Shown here: one piece after another, positions 62,795-64,000 of the stretch
How positions within the stretch are numbered: position 1 is the stretch's first letter
Layout of the letters: every line of letters begins with the position of its first letter
Assembly: GCF_038024105.1 (NCBI RefSeq)
Contig: NZ_CP150661.1
Coordinates: forward strand, 496,001-560,000
Origin: Polaribacter butkevichii
GTDB taxonomy: Bacteria; Bacteroidota; Bacteroidia; Flavobacteriales; Flavobacteriaceae
Reading direction: 5' to 3'
Length of the DNA: 64,000 nucleotides
Translations under genes and position numbers: made by a program
The notes under the pieces: model-generated
The model's database searches: none
What the model saw: the letters and a program-made list of their open reading frames with translations, nothing else
Told to the model about the DNA's origin: nothing

Positions 62795-62906
62795 TGTCAA
62801 TTCGAGTCAATTTTACGGTTGCAATGCGTAAAATTTGTATAGAGAAAAGGTGTTTTAAGTTATTCTAGATACAATCTTTCGTACCTCAAAATCACTCGAA
62901 CTGACA
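62795..62906. repeat. inverted-repeat element with TGTCA(A/G)TTCGAGT ends
   Basis: TGTCAATTCGAGT (62795-62807) and ACTCGAACTGACA (62894-62906) are inverted copies with 12 of 13 matches, bounding 112 bp without coding sequence. The next inner bases (CAATTTTACG and CGTACCTCAAAATC) also pair partly. The TGTCA-TTCGA end is like the TGTCATT ends at 8636-8722, suggesting a related family of small palindromic elements. Confidence 0.6.
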
Positions 62907-62957
62907 TTTTATAATTAAAAAAGATCTAAATATAAAACAGGTTGTTATTATTTTTGT

Positions 62958-63860
62958 TTATTTCATTTTTGATGTAAATATAGTCTTAATTGTATCTAAT
63001 TCTTTTTTGTATTTCAAATCTGTTCTTGATGCAAAATATAAAGTGTTCTCGGTTTTTACTTTTCCTTCCCAAACTAAATTTATCTCGTTTCTTAAAATTT
63101 GTTTTTGACATAAAAAATCTGGCACGAGTGCAAGTCCGTTGCTATTGTGTAAACACCTAATAATAGAAGTGATATTTGGTAAAATATAGTTGGGTTTAAA
63201 GGCTGGTTTTTTATTGAAGTTTTCAAACCAAAAACGTCTAAAATGTTCCATTTCGTTAGATGAACTATACCAAGTGTTTTTAAGTAGTTCGTGTTCTAAT
63301 TTGTTTAAGTTGTTAGATTTTAGGTGTTCTTGTATTTTGGTTGTATCTGTTTTATTGCCAGCTATTAATATGATTCTTTCTTTTGAAAACGGAGTATATT
63401 CTACTAAAGATTTTTTTTCATGCTGTTTTTTAGGTGTTATTACTAAATCTAAAATACCGTTGTTAAGGTCTTTTATTAAATCGGTATGCGCTCCAAATCT
63501 AGCTACTAAGTCAAAGTCTAGTTTGGGTATTTCAGGTTCAATAATAAGTTGAAACATTTCTGAACACATTCCTATATTTAAAGATGGATTTTTTTCTTGA
63601 GTTGTTCTTTTAAAATGCTGTTCTGCTGTTTCTAGTTTTTTTAAAGATTCAATAATATACTCATATAAAAATTTTCCATCTTCTGTTGGAATCATTTTTC
63701 TTGAAGTCCGTTCAAATAATTTTTTACCAACATAGGCTTCTAAAGCATTTAAATGTACACTAACTCCGGGTTGAGAAGCATATAAAGCAATCGATGCTTT
63801 GGTTAAAGTTCCGTTTTCATATATTTCTTTAAATGTTCTGTACCATTCTAAATTCACCAT
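62958..63860 (-). CDS. LysR-family transcriptional regulator
   Basis: A 300-residue LysR protein with an N-terminal winged helix (3-60: WYRTFKEIYENGTLTKAS, QPGVSVHLNALEAYVGKKLFERTSR shortened here to QPGVSVHLNALE and KLFERTSRK) and a C-terminal periplasmic-binding-like effector domain. It is divergent from the partial oxidoreductase gene at 63954, which is probably its target, as is usual for LysR regulators next to quinone or nitro-reductase genes. The effector is unknown. Confidence 0.9.
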   Translation of the reverse strand: MVNLEWYRTFKEIYENGTLTKASIALYASQPGVSVHLNALEAYVGKKLFERTSRKMIPTEDGKFLYEYIIESLKKLETAEQHFKRTTQEKNPSLNIGMCSEMFQLIIEPEIPKLDFDLVARFGAHTDLIKDLNNGILDLVITPKKQHEKKSLVEYTPFSKERIILIAGNKTDTTKIQEHLKSNNLNKLEHELLKNTWYSSSNEMEHFRRFWFENFNKKPAFKPNYILPNITSIIRCLHNSNGLALVPDFLCQKQILRNEINLVWEGKVKTENTLYFASRTDLKYKKELDTIKTIFTSKMK

Positions 63861-63879
63861 AACTATTATATTATTAATA

Positions 63880-63908
63880 CAAAGGTATGATTTGTATTAT
63901 TTTTACAA
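63880..63908 (-). promoter_or_regulatory. promoter of the LysR gene
   Basis: On the minus strand TTG (63908-63906) and TACCTTTG (63887-63880) are spaced 18 nt apart, close to the TTTG-N19-TAnnTTTG consensus. It lies 20 bp upstream of the ATG. It overlaps the region from which the divergent oxidoreductase gene must be controlled. Confidence 0.6.
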
Positions 63909-63923
63909 TAGTAAATGTTGTTT

Positions 63924-63931
63924 TAATTTTG
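63924..63931 (+). promoter_or_regulatory. candidate -7 box (TAATTTTG) of the oxidoreductase gene
   Basis: TAATTTTG fits TAnnTTTG and lies 22 bp before the ATG at 63954. No clear -33 TTG is at the right distance, as may be expected of an activator-dependent promoter. Confidence 0.4.
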
Positions 63932-63953
63932 TCTCAAATAAAACAAGACATAA

Positions 63954-64000
63954 ATGAAAAATATATTTATAATTAACGGAAGTCATCCATTTGCACATTC
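63954..64000 (+). CDS. NAD(P)H-dependent oxidoreductase, flavodoxin-like fold (5' end only)
   Basis: Only the first 15 codons are in the window: MKNIFIINGSHPFAH. The FIINGSHPFAHS-type start is that of MdaB/KefF-like NAD(P)H quinone reductases with a flavodoxin-like fold. Its position, divergent from a LysR regulator with 93 bp between the start codons, supports this. The call rests on a very short segment. Confidence 0.55.
   Translation, partial: MKNIFIINGSHPFAH

Overview
The window is AT-rich, gene-dense chromosomal DNA from a member of the Bacteroidota, most likely a marine Flavobacteriaceae species of the Polaribacter/Tenacibaculum kind. The evidence is a T9SS type B sorted surface protein, the T9SS regulator PorX, a fused lpxC/fabZ, TAnnTTTG-type -7 promoter boxes, very weak Shine-Dalgarno signals, and a mannitol-use locus of the kind expected in alga-associated flavobacteria. 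The genus is inference. I saw no rRNA, tRNA, CRISPR array, transposase or prophage.

Layout. 1-8447 is mostly housekeeping: a partial YkgJ-type cysteine-cluster protein, a Gfo/Idh/MocA oxidoreductase, an exported unknown, a DUF457 membrane protein, a reductase-like SDR, gcvT, an M24 aminopeptidase and a VF530-type protein. 8749-17936 holds a zinc-less sirtuin, TrmH, a DUF4258 protein, a 1272-residue repetitive T9SS substrate, an alanine-dehydrogenase-like protein, tsaE and porX. 18202-25188 is an outer-membrane/lipid A block (HD hydrolase, lpxD, lpxC/fabZ, lpxA, efp, a second lpxD-like gene, sucD), followed by an M16 protease lipoprotein and fabG.

29185-35303 is a compact polyol (probably mannitol) locus: a divergent NUDIX/NrtR-type regulator, an outer-membrane barrel, an NCS1-type permease, a mannitol 2-dehydrogenase and a fructokinase. 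36764-46174 is a convergent cluster of ATP-grasp, alpha-E, transglutaminase and DUF2126 proteins. It looks like a complete peptide-forming or peptide-trimming system of unknown product and is the best candidate for undescribed biology here. A desaturase gene follows whose reading frame has no canonical start codon. It sits behind a perfect 18-bp palindrome.

48394-57917 encodes methylmalonyl-CoA epimerase, a four-subunit sodium-pumping methylmalonyl-CoA decarboxylase, a CoA-transferase and both subunits of methylmalonyl-CoA mutase; meaB lies at 61567. Together these can run a Na+-pumping succinate-to-propionate cycle, or its reverse. An apparently acquired erythromycin-esterase-like fusion gene (58180-60582) separates mutB from a thioesterase and meaB. 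The window ends with a LysR regulator divergent from a partial NAD(P)H oxidoreductase.

Intergenic DNA carries several kinds of inverted repeat. One structured element of about 90-150 nt occurs twice, both times 7-8 nt after a stop codon and in the sense orientation of that gene (8455-8604 and 16291-16380).
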